Assembly: GCA_029851835.1 (NCBI GenBank)
Contig: JARKVD010000013.1
Span: 1 to 47,214, forward strand
Reading direction: 5' to 3'
From: Clostridium sp.
GTDB lineage: Bacteria; Bacillota; Clostridia; Clostridiales; Clostridiaceae
Length of the DNA: 47,214 nucleotides
Position 1 is the first letter of the stretch, and each line of letters starts with the position of its first letter. The notes beneath the pieces were generated by a model, which was given only the letters and a program-made list of their open reading frames with translations, did not search any database and had not been told where the DNA came from. This document shows positions 1-8,476 of the stretch, one piece after another. The position numbers were made by a program, and so were the translations under genes.

Positions 1-1235
1 GTTTCCTTCATACCTTCTTTTCCAATATATCCAACACAGCTAATAGTATCTTCAGCTTCACCCTGAAGGATACCTTCGTATGCTCCATAGGTTTTTCCAT
101 TCATGGCAAGATAATGAGCCATCATAGCTGCATCTAAGCTTGAGGCAATTTTAGCTGCACATGAAACCTTAGCTCCGTCACAAATTATACCTGAAATATT
201 AGCTAAAGTATTAACTATTGTCTTCTTAATCTGTTCTAAATCTCCACCATCTATATAGGTTATAGCTGCTCCACTAGCACAAGATGCTGAAACAGCTCCA
301 CAGAATGCAGAAAGCTTTCCGATGAACTCCTTTTGATATATAGTTAATAAATTAGAAAATGCTAATGTACGATATAACTTTTCACCTGTTATACCATTTT
401 CTCTTGCATAAACTACTACTGGTACTGAAGATGCTATTCCTTGATTTCCACTTCCTGAGTTGATTACAACAGGAAGGTCACAGCCACCCATTCTAGCTTC
501 TGAAGCTGCTGATGCACAAGCCTTCATCTTAGTAACAACTCCTTCTGGATATGATTCCATAAGAATTTTTCCAATTCCTAAACCATAATCACCCTTCATA
601 CCAACCTGTGATATATCCATATTACATTTTATCTGATTATCAAATAACTCTTTGATATCTTCTAGGGGTACATTATCTGCAAAATCCTTTATTCCTACAA
701 GACTAAGCATACTTCTGTCTTGAAGGTTTTGACTCCATTTTTCATTCTCAACTTCCCATAAAAGAAGCTCACCATTTTTTTCAATTCGAGTTATATTTGT
801 ATGAGAATATTTTATCTCTACTAAAGCATGTTCTTCGCCCTTAAAGACCTCAACCACTATATGAAGCGGTACTGTAGTATCTAAAAATTCAACAGTACAA
901 ATTCCAGCCTTTAAGAATTCCTTTGTTCTCTTTATGCCTTCCTCATCTACATCTGCAAGAACTTCCATCTTTTTATCAGCATTTCCTGCAACAACTCCAA
1001 CCATAACTCCTGCTTCAATTCCTGTTAAATCTCCTGAATTAGGAATAGTAACACATCTAGCATTTTTAATTATATTTCCACTACATTTTGCAATAACTTT
1101 ATCTGGAAGCTCACCTAAAACCATTCGAGCCTTTGCTCCTGCATAAGCAATAGCAATTGGTTCAGTACATCCCATTGCTGGAACCAATTCTTCCTTTAAA
1201 ATATTTAGATATGCATCTTTTAAATTTAAATTCAT
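1..1235 (-). CDS. UPF0597 / L-cysteine desulfidase family protein (partial, C-terminus cut by window edge)
   Basis: The reading frame is open from an ATG at 1235 to the left edge, giving about 411 residues; the family is roughly 430 long, so only the last few residues are missing. The N-terminus carries the family motif PAMGCTEPIAIAYA near residue 20, whose Cys is an expected iron-sulfur ligand, and the C-terminal part has the serine-dehydratase-alpha-like Gly/Ala-rich segments and ends in the GKEGMKE region. Family members (CyuA/YhaM) are oxygen-sensitive iron-sulfur enzymes that split cysteine to pyruvate, ammonia and sulfide. The start has a strong GGAGGAAA site. It lies 18 nt after the small membrane protein gene and is probably the last visible gene of the opp operon, consistent with use of imported amino acids. 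Exact substrate is inferred from the family. Confidence 0.85.
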   Translation of the reverse strand, partial: MNLNLKDAYLNILKEELVPAMGCTEPIAIAYAGAKARMVLGELPDKVIAKCSGNIIKNARCVTIPNSGDLTGIEAGVMVGVVAGNADKKMEVLADVDEEGIKRTKEFLKAGICTVEFLDTTVPLHIVVEVFKGEEHALVEIKYSHTNITRIEKNGELLLWEVENEKWSQNLQDRSMLSLVGIKDFADNVPLEDIKELFDNQIKCNMDISQVGMKGDYGLGIGKILMESYPEGVVTKMKACASAASEARMGGCDLPVVINSGSGNQGIASSVPVVVYARENGITGEKLYRTLAFSNLLTIYQKEFIGKLSAFCGAVSASCASGAAITYIDGGDLEQIKKTIVNTLANISGIICDGAKVSCAAKIASSLDAAMMAHYLAMNGKTYGAYEGILQGEAEDTISCVGYIGKEGMKE

Positions 1236-1253
1236 CTCATTTTCCTCCAATGA

Positions 1254-1592
1254 TTATACATAATCTAACACTCCACCAACAAATAATATAAAAACACCTA
1301 CAATTAAAATTACCATTGAAAAATTAATAACTTTAAATTGTCTACGCCACCCTTCTTTATCAGATAGGGCTCGTCGTCCATCCCTTTTTAAAAATAGAGC
1401 GGCAACTACAATTAAAAGAGATGAACCGATGATAAACAAACCTTGTTGGCTAACTCTTAGCGCTTCTGAAATTTTGCCGCCTTTAATACATAAGCCAATA
1501 ATACCAAAAACTATAGCAATAACGCCACTAATTCCTAATGCAATTAACAAAGATTTTATTATATCCTTCACGTAATTCTTTAATGTATTCAT
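1254..1592 (-). CDS. small three-helix membrane protein (DUF3899-like)
   Basis: This 112-residue protein has three hydrophobic helices at about residues 14-36, 50-68 and 90-110, with a basic cytoplasmic stretch (KRDGRR...GWRRQFK) between the second and third. The pattern and length resemble the DUF3899 family, which has no assigned function. A GAAGGAAG site precedes the ATG. It sits between oppF (44 nt upstream) and the desulfidase-family gene (18 nt downstream), with no terminator seen on either side, so it is probably co-transcribed with the peptide transporter. I cannot tell whether it works with the transporter. The family assignment is from memory of the pattern and is moderate. Confidence 0.6.
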   Translation of the reverse strand: MNTLKNYVKDIIKSLLIALGISGVIAIVFGIIGLCIKGGKISEALRVSQQGLFIIGSSLLIVVAALFLKRDGRRALSDKEGWRRQFKVINFSMVILIVGVFILFVGGVLDYV

Positions 1593-1636
1593 GTATTTGT
1601 CTTCCTTCTCTCTTAAGTAAATGCTGTTATGTAAAT

Positions 1637-2611
1637 CTATTTATTGAATTTATGACATGCAACAAAGTGGTTTGGTTCTATTTCCCTTAGAGTTGGGCAT
1701 TCCTTACCGCAAATATCCATAGCATACTTACAGCGACCTTTAAATCTGCAGCCTGGAGCTGGATTTATTGGACTTGGAACATCTCCTTCAAGTTTAATTT
1801 TATTTTTTTCTCTTTCAAGTTCAATCTTTGGATCTGGAATTGGAATAGCTGATAATAAGGCTTGAGTATATGGATGCATTGGTTTATCATATAGCTCTTC
1901 TGAAGTTGTAAGTTCTACCATTGTACCAAGATACATTACTGCAACTCTGTCTGAAATATGTTTTACCATTGATAAATCATGAGCTACGAATAAATAAGTT
2001 AATCCAAATTCCTTTTGAAGTTTTATAAGAAGATTTACTATCTGTGCTTGGATTGAAACATCTAGTGCTGAAATAGGCTCGTCCAAAACTAAAAATTTTG
2101 GCTCTACAGCTAAAGCTCTAGCAATTCCAATCCTCTGTCTTTGACCACCTGAAAATTCGTGTACGAATCTACTTGCGTGCTCTTTATTTAATCCAACTAA
2201 TTGCAAATAGTGATATATCTTCTCTGTTCTTTCTTTTTTGTTTTTAGCAAGTCCATGAATATCGATTCCTTCTGCAATTATATCCGCAACGGTCATCCTT
2301 GGATTAAGTGATGCGTACGGGTCTTGGAAAATCATTTGAACATCTTTTTTAAAGTTCTTTTTATCTTTTCCTGTTATAGTGTGTACGTCTTTACCTCTGT
2401 AAAATACTTGTCCTTCAGTTTTATTGTACAAACCAATAGCTGTTCTTCCACAAGTAGTTTTACCACAGCCTGATTCTCCAACAAGTCCTAAAGTTTCACC
2501 TTCATGTATTTTAAAGGATACGTCATCTACAGCTTTTAAAACTGCATTTTTATTGATATCAAAATATTTTTTTAAGTTTTTAACTTCTAATACAACTTCT
2601 CGATTACTCAT
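1637..2611 (-). CDS. oppF: oligopeptide ABC transporter ATP-binding protein OppF
   Basis: A 324-residue ABC ATPase that powers peptide import with OppD. Walker A is GESGCGKT at about residues 45-52; the signature FSGGQRQRIGIARAL, Walker B FLVLDEP and the switch histidine in VAHDLS follow. The C-terminal extension typical of the Opp/Dpp ATPases is present, with Cys residues (CRFKGRCKYAMDIC), a region that binds an iron-sulfur cluster in some family members. An open frame extends up to 2785, but the ATG at 2611 is preferred: it sits 8 nt after GGAGG and begins MSNREVVLEVKNLKKYF, where homologues start. The gene overlaps the end of oppD by 8 nt, implying translational coupling. Confidence 0.95.
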   Translation of the reverse strand: MSNREVVLEVKNLKKYFDINKNAVLKAVDDVSFKIHEGETLGLVGESGCGKTTCGRTAIGLYNKTEGQVFYRGKDVHTITGKDKKNFKKDVQMIFQDPYASLNPRMTVADIIAEGIDIHGLAKNKKERTEKIYHYLQLVGLNKEHASRFVHEFSGGQRQRIGIARALAVEPKFLVLDEPISALDVSIQAQIVNLLIKLQKEFGLTYLFVAHDLSMVKHISDRVAVMYLGTMVELTTSEELYDKPMHPYTQALLSAIPIPDPKIELEREKNKIKLEGDVPSPINPAPGCRFKGRCKYAMDICGKECPTLREIEPNHFVACHKFNK

Positions 2612-3629
2612 TGCCATTACCTCCATAACCAAATGGATTTGGTTCTTTAGCTGCATATGGATGGTGCAGCCAACAAGCAGCAACGTGTCCATCCCCAAAA
2701 TCAGTATACTCTGGTGCCTTTTCGCAACAAATTTCCATACAATACTTACATCTTGTGCTGAAAGGACAACCTTTTGGTGGTGCAATTAGATCTGGTGGTG
2801 TTCCTTCAATAGATGCTAATTCCTGCTTATTTTTTAAATCAAGCCTAGGAACTGCATTTAATAAAGCTAATGTATATGGATGCTTAGGATTATAGAAAAT
2901 ATCATCACAGTTACCTTTTTCAACAATATTTCCTGAATACATTACCACAATTCTCTTAGCTACATTTGCAACTACTCCAAGGTCGTGAGTAATTAATATA
3001 ACTGATGTATTAAGCTCTTTTTGAAGCTTTTTAATTAAGTCCATTATCTGAGCTTGTATAGTAACATCAAGAGCAGTTGTAGGCTCATCAGCAATTAACA
3101 ACTTAGGGTCACATGCAAAGGCTATTGCAATCATAACCCTTTGACGCATTCCTCCTGAAAATTCATGAGGATACTGTTTAACCCTTGCCTCCGGATTAGG
3201 AATTCCAACTAAACGAAGCATATTTACAGCTTCTTTTAGCGCCTCAGACTTAGACATATTTTTATGCATAATTAAGTTCTCTGCAATCTGCTTACCTACA
3301 GTCATAGTAGGGTTCAACGCTGCAAGAGCATCTTGGAATATAATTGCACTCTCACCGCCGCGATACTCGCTCCACTCTTTCTTTGAGAAGTTCAAAATAT
3401 TTTGACCTCTATATAATATTTCGCTTCCTTCTTTAATTTCTCCTGCTGGCTTTTTTATAAGTCCCATAATAGATTTTGCAGTAACTGATTTACCACAGCC
3501 TGATTCTCCTACTATAGCTAAAGCTTCTCCTTCTTCAACATCAAAGGTTACGCCCCTAACTGACTGAACTTCTCCAGCATATGTGTGATATGAAACACGT
3601 AGATTATTTACTTCTAATAATTTACCCAT
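2604..3629 (-). CDS. oppD: oligopeptide ABC transporter ATP-binding protein OppD
   Basis: A 341-residue ABC ATPase, partner of OppF on the inner face of the membrane. Visible motifs are Walker A GESGCGKS (residues 41-48), signature FSGGMRQRVMIAIAF, Walker B LLIADEPTTALD, and ITHDLG. The C-terminal oligopeptide-transporter domain contains CPFSTRCKYCMEICC, a cysteine cluster resembling that seen to bind [4Fe-4S] in characterised Opp/Dpp ATPases. It follows oppC by 14 nt and overlaps oppF by 8 nt. Length is normal for OppD. Confidence 0.96.
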   Translation of the reverse strand: MGKLLEVNNLRVSYHTYAGEVQSVRGVTFDVEEGEALAIVGESGCGKSVTAKSIMGLIKKPAGEIKEGSEILYRGQNILNFSKKEWSEYRGGESAIIFQDALAALNPTMTVGKQIAENLIMHKNMSKSEALKEAVNMLRLVGIPNPEARVKQYPHEFSGGMRQRVMIAIAFACDPKLLIADEPTTALDVTIQAQIMDLIKKLQKELNTSVILITHDLGVVANVAKRIVVMYSGNIVEKGNCDDIFYNPKHPYTLALLNAVPRLDLKNKQELASIEGTPPDLIAPPKGCPFSTRCKYCMEICCEKAPEYTDFGDGHVAACWLHHPYAAKEPNPFGYGGNGNE

Positions 3630-3643
3630 CTTTTAAACTCCTC

Positions 3644-4561
3644 CTATTGACGTAGTCTTGGATCTAAGGCGTCTCTTAAGCCATCCCCTAGTAAGTTAAA
3701 TGCCAACACAATTAGACATAATATCAATGCTGGGAAGAATAACTGATATGGATAGAATTCCATAGTAGCTTGCCCTGCTGAAATAAGCACACCTAAACTA
3801 GTATCTGGTGGTTGAAGACCTATTCCAAGGAAGCCTAAACCAGCCTCTGTAAATATATATCCTGGAATACTTGACGCAACATTAAGAATTAATATACTTA
3901 ATGTATTAGGTATAAGGTGTTTTATTATTATTCTTGAAGGACTTGCTCCAAGGGTTTCAGCAGCCATAACATATTCTGATTCTCTAAGCTGCATTATTTG
4001 TCCTCTCATCTGCCTTGCAGTTCCGCACCATGATGTTATACACATAGCAACAAGTAATGCCCACATACTATTTCCTAGAACCATCATTATTATAATAGTT
4101 ATTAAAAGTGATGGCATTGATGTAACAACTTCTATGATTCTCATCATAATATCATCAACCCAACCACCAAAGTAAGCCATAATACCACCATAAGCACATC
4201 CAATTACTATTTGAATTCCAGTACATGCTATGGCAACTAAAATAGATGCTCTAGCCCCTAACCATACTCTTGAGAATATATCTCTTCCTAGGCTATCACT
4301 CCCAAACCAGAATTCTGAACAAGGGCCTAGATTTTTCTTCTTTGCTACTATAGTTACGAGGTCATATCCTCTAATATATGGTCCTACAATAATCATTATT
4401 GTAAATATAATTAAAGCTACTAAAGAAACCATTGCAACTGGATTCTTTTTAAGTCTTCTCCATGCATCTTGCCAATAGGTTACCGTTGGTCTTACAATGG
4501 CATCTGATTTACAATAGTCACATCCTATATTTTTGAAACTTTTTACATTTAATTCTTCCAT
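3644..4561 (-). CDS. oppC: oligopeptide ABC transporter permease OppC
   Basis: A 305-residue inner-membrane permease with six predicted helices and the EAA-type loop (AAETLGASPSRIIIKHLIPN) that docks onto the ATPases. The family N-terminal helix is at about residues 40-65, followed by the FWFGSDSLGRDIFSRVWLGAR segment shared by OppC/DppC proteins. The cytoplasmic N-terminus is longer than usual and carries a CDYC pair (residues 14-17) not expected in this family. A GGGAGG site precedes the ATG. It is 12 nt downstream of oppB. Confidence 0.95.
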   Translation of the reverse strand: MEELNVKSFKNIGCDYCKSDAIVRPTVTYWQDAWRRLKKNPVAMVSLVALIIFTIMIIVGPYIRGYDLVTIVAKKKNLGPCSEFWFGSDSLGRDIFSRVWLGARASILVAIACTGIQIVIGCAYGGIMAYFGGWVDDIMMRIIEVVTSMPSLLITIIIMMVLGNSMWALLVAMCITSWCGTARQMRGQIMQLRESEYVMAAETLGASPSRIIIKHLIPNTLSILILNVASSIPGYIFTEAGLGFLGIGLQPPDTSLGVLISAGQATMEFYPYQLFFPALILCLIVLAFNLLGDGLRDALDPRLRQ

Positions 4562-4573
4562 ATTTACCTCCCT

Positions 4574-5530
4574 CTAGCGCTTTCCGCCACGAATACGTAT
4601 TCTTGGGTCAACAACTGTATATAAAATATCTGTTAAGAATACAACTACAATATAAATGGCAGCTATAATTACAGTTTGTCCCAAAATAATAGGCAAATCA
4701 CGTCCTGTTACTGCATTTACATAATAAAGTCCTATTCCAGGTATAGAGTATATTTTCTCTATAAAGAATGATCCTGTAATACACATTGCTACTGTCATAG
4801 GTAAATTCGTAATAATAGGAATGAAAGAGTTTCTTATGACGTGTTTTCCAATAACTTTTCCTCTTGATAACCCCTTTGATTCTGCTGTTAAAATATAATC
4901 TTGATTCATTACGTCTAGCATAGATGTCTTAAGAAGTCTTGCGTAAGATGCAACATATGCAAAGCATCCTGTTAAGGTTGGTAATACTGTATATTCCCAA
5001 CCACCAAACCATAAATCAGCCCCTTTAGGCCATCCAATTACAGGGAACCATCCTAGTTGTCCTGCAAATACCTTTTGTAATAATAATCCGAATACTAAGT
5101 GTGGTATGGATATAAGCAAAATTGATAAAGTTACTACTGTATAATCCACAGCACTTCCTTTTTTCATGGCGGCTATTACTCCTAAAAGTAATCCTAAACT
5201 CACCCCTAAAATCATCTGCTGAATACCCAATCTCGCCGATGCTGGAAGCTTATCCTTTATAATTTGTTGAACTGTTTGTCCTGGGAAAACAATAGATTCA
5301 CCAAAGTCACCTTTAGCTAATCCCTTCATAGTTATCACATATCTCTCCATAACAGGTTTGTCTAGTCCATACTTTTCATAAAGATTAGCCTTAATCTGTT
5401 CTGGAAGCTTATCAGTTCTATCTGTTAATGCATCTCCTGGAACTGCTGCTAATAAGAAGAATGTTGCCGTTGCAATGATAAATAAGGAAAATATCATTTC
5501 TAAAAATCTTCTAATAGTATACTTTACCAT
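4574..5530 (-). CDS. oppB: oligopeptide ABC transporter permease OppB
   Basis: A 318-residue permease with an N-terminal helix (residues 9-30), the family segment GLDKPVMERYVITMKGLAKGD, and an EAA loop (LTAESKGLSRGKVIGKHVIRN). Together with OppC it forms the membrane channel of the peptide importer. The ATG follows AAGGAGGAAATAAAAGGGT. Between oppA and oppB lie 218 nt that hold a hairpin with a T tract and a dispersed repeat, so oppB-F may be expressed at a lower level than oppA. Confidence 0.95.
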   Translation of the reverse strand: MVKYTIRRFLEMIFSLFIIATATFFLLAAVPGDALTDRTDKLPEQIKANLYEKYGLDKPVMERYVITMKGLAKGDFGESIVFPGQTVQQIIKDKLPASARLGIQQMILGVSLGLLLGVIAAMKKGSAVDYTVVTLSILLISIPHLVFGLLLQKVFAGQLGWFPVIGWPKGADLWFGGWEYTVLPTLTGCFAYVASYARLLKTSMLDVMNQDYILTAESKGLSRGKVIGKHVIRNSFIPIITNLPMTVAMCITGSFFIEKIYSIPGIGLYYVNAVTGRDLPIILGQTVIIAAIYIVVVFLTDILYTVVDPRIRIRGGKR

Positions 5531-5577
5531 ACCCTTTTATTTCCTCCTTTTATAGTTTGGTTATTTAATATGTAACT

Positions 5578-5690
5578 CCTCTTCATATTCATTCTGTGGA
5601 GTTCTCGAAGAGTAAGTTCGATTAACTAAATCAGAGACTTAGAACCTCACTTAACTTAATGTTTCCAAATGAAAGATTTGGACATTCACT
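5578..5690. repeat. dispersed intergenic repeat, copy 1
   Basis: Non-coding stretch between oppA and oppB with the imperfect core CTAAATCAGAGACTTAG (5626-5642) and flanking text (TTCATTCTGTGGAGTTCT, GTAAGTTCGATTAAC) similar to the stretches at 10800, 22290, 25745 and, in the opposite orientation, 30797, 31933 and 44965. No ORF is supported here. Confidence 0.5.
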
Positions 5691-5700
5691 TATGTACTTA

Positions 5701-5733
5701 TATAAAAATAGGAGGAGTAAGACTACTCCCCCT
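5701..5733 (-). terminator. intrinsic terminator after oppA
   Basis: On the minus strand the arms AGGGGGAGTA and TACTCCTCCT (5710-5733) form a hairpin with a 4-nt loop, followed by TATTTTTATA. It lies 16 nt past the oppA stop and before oppB, so it likely attenuates read-through into oppBCDF. Confidence 0.75.
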
Positions 5734-5748
5734 ACCACCTTAATTTAC

Positions 5749-7482
5749 TTATTTTGCTGAAATATATGCTCTACTAAACTCAAGTGATGGTCCAAATAAT
5801 GGTGTGCTTAAATTTTGTACATGATTTTGTACAAATCTTTGTGAATCTTGATAATATATTGGTGCAACACCAGCTTCTTCAGCTACTAATATTTCCTCAA
5901 GTTCTTTATAAATTTCTATACGCTTAGCATCATCAACTTCACCAGCTAATTCTTCAAAAAGCTTATCAAATTTTTCACTTTTATATCCACCGAAGAATTT
6001 AGCATATCCACTACCTGTTAACCATAAATCCATAAATGTCATAGGGTCACTGTAGTCACCATGCCATCCATTTGCAAGGATGTCATATCTGTTTTCATTT
6101 CTTTCAGTTACGAATAAGCTTGAATCAGCTAGGATATTCATATTAATTTTAATTCCTAGCTTATCCTGCCATGATTGCATATAGTATTCAAGTACATTTT
6201 TAGCAACAGTATTATTCGCAGTAGCAATATAAGTTAATTCTATTTCACTTAACTCTTTATCTACTCCTAATTCTTTTAATCCTTCTTTAAATAACTCTTG
6301 AAGTTTTTCTGGACTGTTATATTTTTCAACTAATGGTGCTAATGGCTCATCTTTAACTTCATCTCTATACTCTAAATCACCAACTTGAATTCCTGGTGGA
6401 ATTAAGCCATTTGCTGGAGTATATCTTCCGTAAATTAAATCAACGAACTCTTGTCTATCTATAGATAAAGATAAAGCTAAACGAATCTTAGCATTGTTCA
6501 TTAATCCAGATTGTCCACCTGTGTGTTGGTTAAATCCGATAAATGTCATTCCTGGGTATTTTCCAGTTATAAATTGACACTTACCTTCTTCAGCCATTTT
6601 TACCCACTTATCAGCATACTCTGCTTCACCAACAACAACATCTAATTCTTTAGATTCAAATAATAATGATCTTGTAGCTGTTTCATCAACTGTCTTCATA
6701 TTTACTTCAGTTAAGTGTACATTTTCAGCATCCCAGTAATTTTCATTTTTAACTAATGTCATGCTATTTTCTTTAACCCACTCTTTAATAGTGAATGGTC
6801 CATTATAAACTTGTACCTTATCATCAGTTGCCCAAGTCTCGCCACCTGCTTCAATTACATCAAGACGAACTGGGTAGAAGCAAACGTTAGTTAACTTCTT
6901 CAAGAAATATGGAGTCACTTGCTCTAATGTAATCTCTAAAGTCTTTTCATCTATCGCTTTAACACCAACTTCTTCTGCTCCTACTTCTCCATTGAAGTAA
7001 GCTTCTCCATTTTTAATGTCATATCCCATAAATGAATACGAGAATGCTTCTTCTGGATTTAACAATCTTAAGAATGAATCTACATAATGCTGAGCTGTAA
7101 CTGGTTGTCCATCTGACCAGTTGTGGTCTCTTAACTTAAATGTATAAACTAACTTATCATCTGAAACAGTACAATCTTCTGCTCCAGCTTTTTCAATCTT
7201 ATCATTTCCATTTTCATCTGTATAAGTTCTAAATAAACCTTCCTGAACTTGAGATAAAACTTGGAATTCACTTGCATTTCTTACATCATTAACGTCTAAT
7301 GTCGTTGGTTCGTCAAATAGTAAGTTAAGTACTTGCTCCCCAGCCATCTCTGTTGATGCTGTCCCCTTATCCCCAGTATTTTCTGAGCCCTGTGAACTAT
7401 CATCTTTTTTACCGCAACCAGCTAAAACACTAGTTACCATTACGGCAGATAAAATTACAGCTAGCAATTTCTTAATTTTCAT
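5749..7482 (-). CDS. oppA: oligopeptide-binding lipoprotein OppA
   Basis: A 577-residue extracellular solute-binding protein (SBP_bac_5 family). A lipoprotein signal peptide ends in the lipobox VLAGC with Cys23 as the lipidated residue, followed by a Ser/Gly/Asp-rich linker. The mature part shows family segments such as LNLLFDEPTTLDVNDVRNASEF, FKLRDHNWSDGQPVTAQHYVDSF and LALSLSIDRQEFVDLIYG. It delivers peptides to OppBCDF. It is the first gene of the operon, with a GGGGGAAAATT ribosome site and a good minus-strand promoter at 7567-7595. Peptide length preference cannot be read from the sequence. Confidence 0.95.
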   Translation of the reverse strand: MKIKKLLAVILSAVMVTSVLAGCGKKDDSSQGSENTGDKGTASTEMAGEQVLNLLFDEPTTLDVNDVRNASEFQVLSQVQEGLFRTYTDENGNDKIEKAGAEDCTVSDDKLVYTFKLRDHNWSDGQPVTAQHYVDSFLRLLNPEEAFSYSFMGYDIKNGEAYFNGEVGAEEVGVKAIDEKTLEITLEQVTPYFLKKLTNVCFYPVRLDVIEAGGETWATDDKVQVYNGPFTIKEWVKENSMTLVKNENYWDAENVHLTEVNMKTVDETATRSLLFESKELDVVVGEAEYADKWVKMAEEGKCQFITGKYPGMTFIGFNQHTGGQSGLMNNAKIRLALSLSIDRQEFVDLIYGRYTPANGLIPPGIQVGDLEYRDEVKDEPLAPLVEKYNSPEKLQELFKEGLKELGVDKELSEIELTYIATANNTVAKNVLEYYMQSWQDKLGIKINMNILADSSLFVTERNENRYDILANGWHGDYSDPMTFMDLWLTGSGYAKFFGGYKSEKFDKLFEELAGEVDDAKRIEIYKELEEILVAEEAGVAPIYYQDSQRFVQNHVQNLSTPLFGPSLEFSRAYISAK

Positions 7483-7566
7483 AATTTTCCCCCTTTTCTT
7501 TGCCTAAAATATAAATTTTTAAATATATTTTCTTAAAACGTAAATATATTACAAAGATATAATAAA

Positions 7567-7595
7567 ATTGTACCACCCCATTTTTTTTAGGTCAA
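7567..7595 (-). promoter_or_regulatory. probable sigma-A promoter of oppA
   Basis: On the minus strand TTGACC (7590-7595), a 17-nt spacer and TACAAT (7567-7572) lie about 85 nt upstream of the oppA start. Match to consensus is 5/6 at both boxes. Confidence 0.65.
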
Positions 7596-7665
7596 TAATT
7601 TTTTATCATAATAATAAATTATTATCTAAATTATCTAAATTTTTTATAATTTGACTCATTTTTGT

Positions 7666-7694
7666 TTGAAACCTCCATATCTCCGTGTTATAAT
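7666..7694 (+). promoter_or_regulatory. probable sigma-A promoter of the YheO-like regulator
   Basis: TTGAAA (7666-7671), a 17-nt spacer and a perfect TATAAT (7689-7694) lie 75 nt before the ATG at 7770. The oppA promoter on the other strand is only about 70 nt away, so the two genes share a divergent control region (7483-7769). Confidence 0.7.
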
Positions 7695-7769
7695 ATGTAA
7701 AAAATACTTGTTTTTTTCTTAAAGCGTGTTGTAATATTTTATAATTTAGATTTCTTACTGGAGGTACTA

Positions 7770-8438
7770 ATGAGAGATATAATGGAACACTACGAAAAAC
7801 TTGTACACTTCCTAGGTAATGTGCTTAGCCCTAATTGTGAGATAGCATTACTTGATTTAAGAGATAATAAACACTGTATAACTGCTATCGCTAATGGTCA
7901 CATAAGTGGTAGAACCGTTGGTGCCCCTATAACCAATTTAGCACTTCAAGTAATAAGCACTAACGCTTGGAAAGAAACAGATAGCAAATGTAACTACCTT
8001 GGTTTAACCAAAGATAATAATCATTTACGCTCTTCCAGCTATTTTATTAAAGATAATAATGAGCTAATTGGTATGCTGTGCATAAATATAGATGTTACTC
8101 CTTATGAACAGCTTAGTAAATCAATTCTGCAAATGGCATGTTCAAATTATGTTGAGACACCATTGCAACTTATAGATTCCTTAAACTTGAATCATGAAAA
8201 ATTCACCAACACACTCTCTGATACAATTGATACTGTATTTAAGGAAAATGTTGATTTATCTATAATTCCAATTGGCAGACTTACTCAAAATGAGAAAATT
8301 GCTATGGTTGGAAAGCTTTATGAAAATGGTGTATTCCACATAAAAGGAGCGGTTGCTAACGTGGCTGAACGTCTACATTGTTCCGAAGCCACTATTTATC
8401 GTTACTTAAATAAAATTACAAAAGAACATAACTCATAA
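7770..8438 (+). CDS. YheO/DauR-type transcriptional regulator (PAS-like plus HTH_22)
   Basis: A 222-residue protein. Residues 5-115 resemble the YheO-like PAS_6 sensor domain (LVHFLGNVLSPNCEIALLDL, then GRTVGAPITNLAL and a conserved SSSYFIKDNNELIGMLCINID). Residues about 165-220 form a helix-turn-helix of the HTH_22 type (GAVANVAERLHCSEATIYRYLNKI). Family members such as DauR regulate amino acid catabolism. It is divergent from oppA and converges on tdh-kbl, so either the peptide transporter or threonine breakdown are plausible targets; this is inference. A GGAGG site precedes the ATG. Confidence 0.85.
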   Translation: MRDIMEHYEKLVHFLGNVLSPNCEIALLDLRDNKHCITAIANGHISGRTVGAPITNLALQVISTNAWKETDSKCNYLGLTKDNNHLRSSSYFIKDNNELIGMLCINIDVTPYEQLSKSILQMACSNYVETPLQLIDSLNLNHEKFTNTLSDTIDTVFKENVDLSIIPIGRLTQNEKIAMVGKLYENGVFHIKGAVANVAERLHCSEATIYRYLNKITKEHNS

Positions 8439-8442
8439 ATAA

Positions 8443-8475
8443 AAGCCATGGTTTTCACCATGGCTTACTCTTTTT
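8443..8475. terminator. bidirectional terminator between the regulator and tdh
   Basis: Perfect 9-bp stem AAGCCATGG/CCATGGCTT (8443-8466) with a 6-nt loop. The plus strand continues ACTCTTTTTATT and the minus strand TTTTATTTAT, so it can serve both convergent genes. Confidence 0.8.
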
Positions 8476-8476
8476 A

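Noticed and set aside
934-1146. Plus-strand ORF opposite the desulfidase-family gene, and similar antisense ORFs opposite secA, tex, recD2, metK, oppC and kbl
   Set aside because: They lie fully antisense to conserved genes, show no family features and lack ribosome sites.
2612-2785. Longer oppF start at 2785
   Set aside because: It would overlap the conserved C-terminus of oppD by 182 nt and has no family similarity before residue MSNREVV; a good ribosome site favours 2611.
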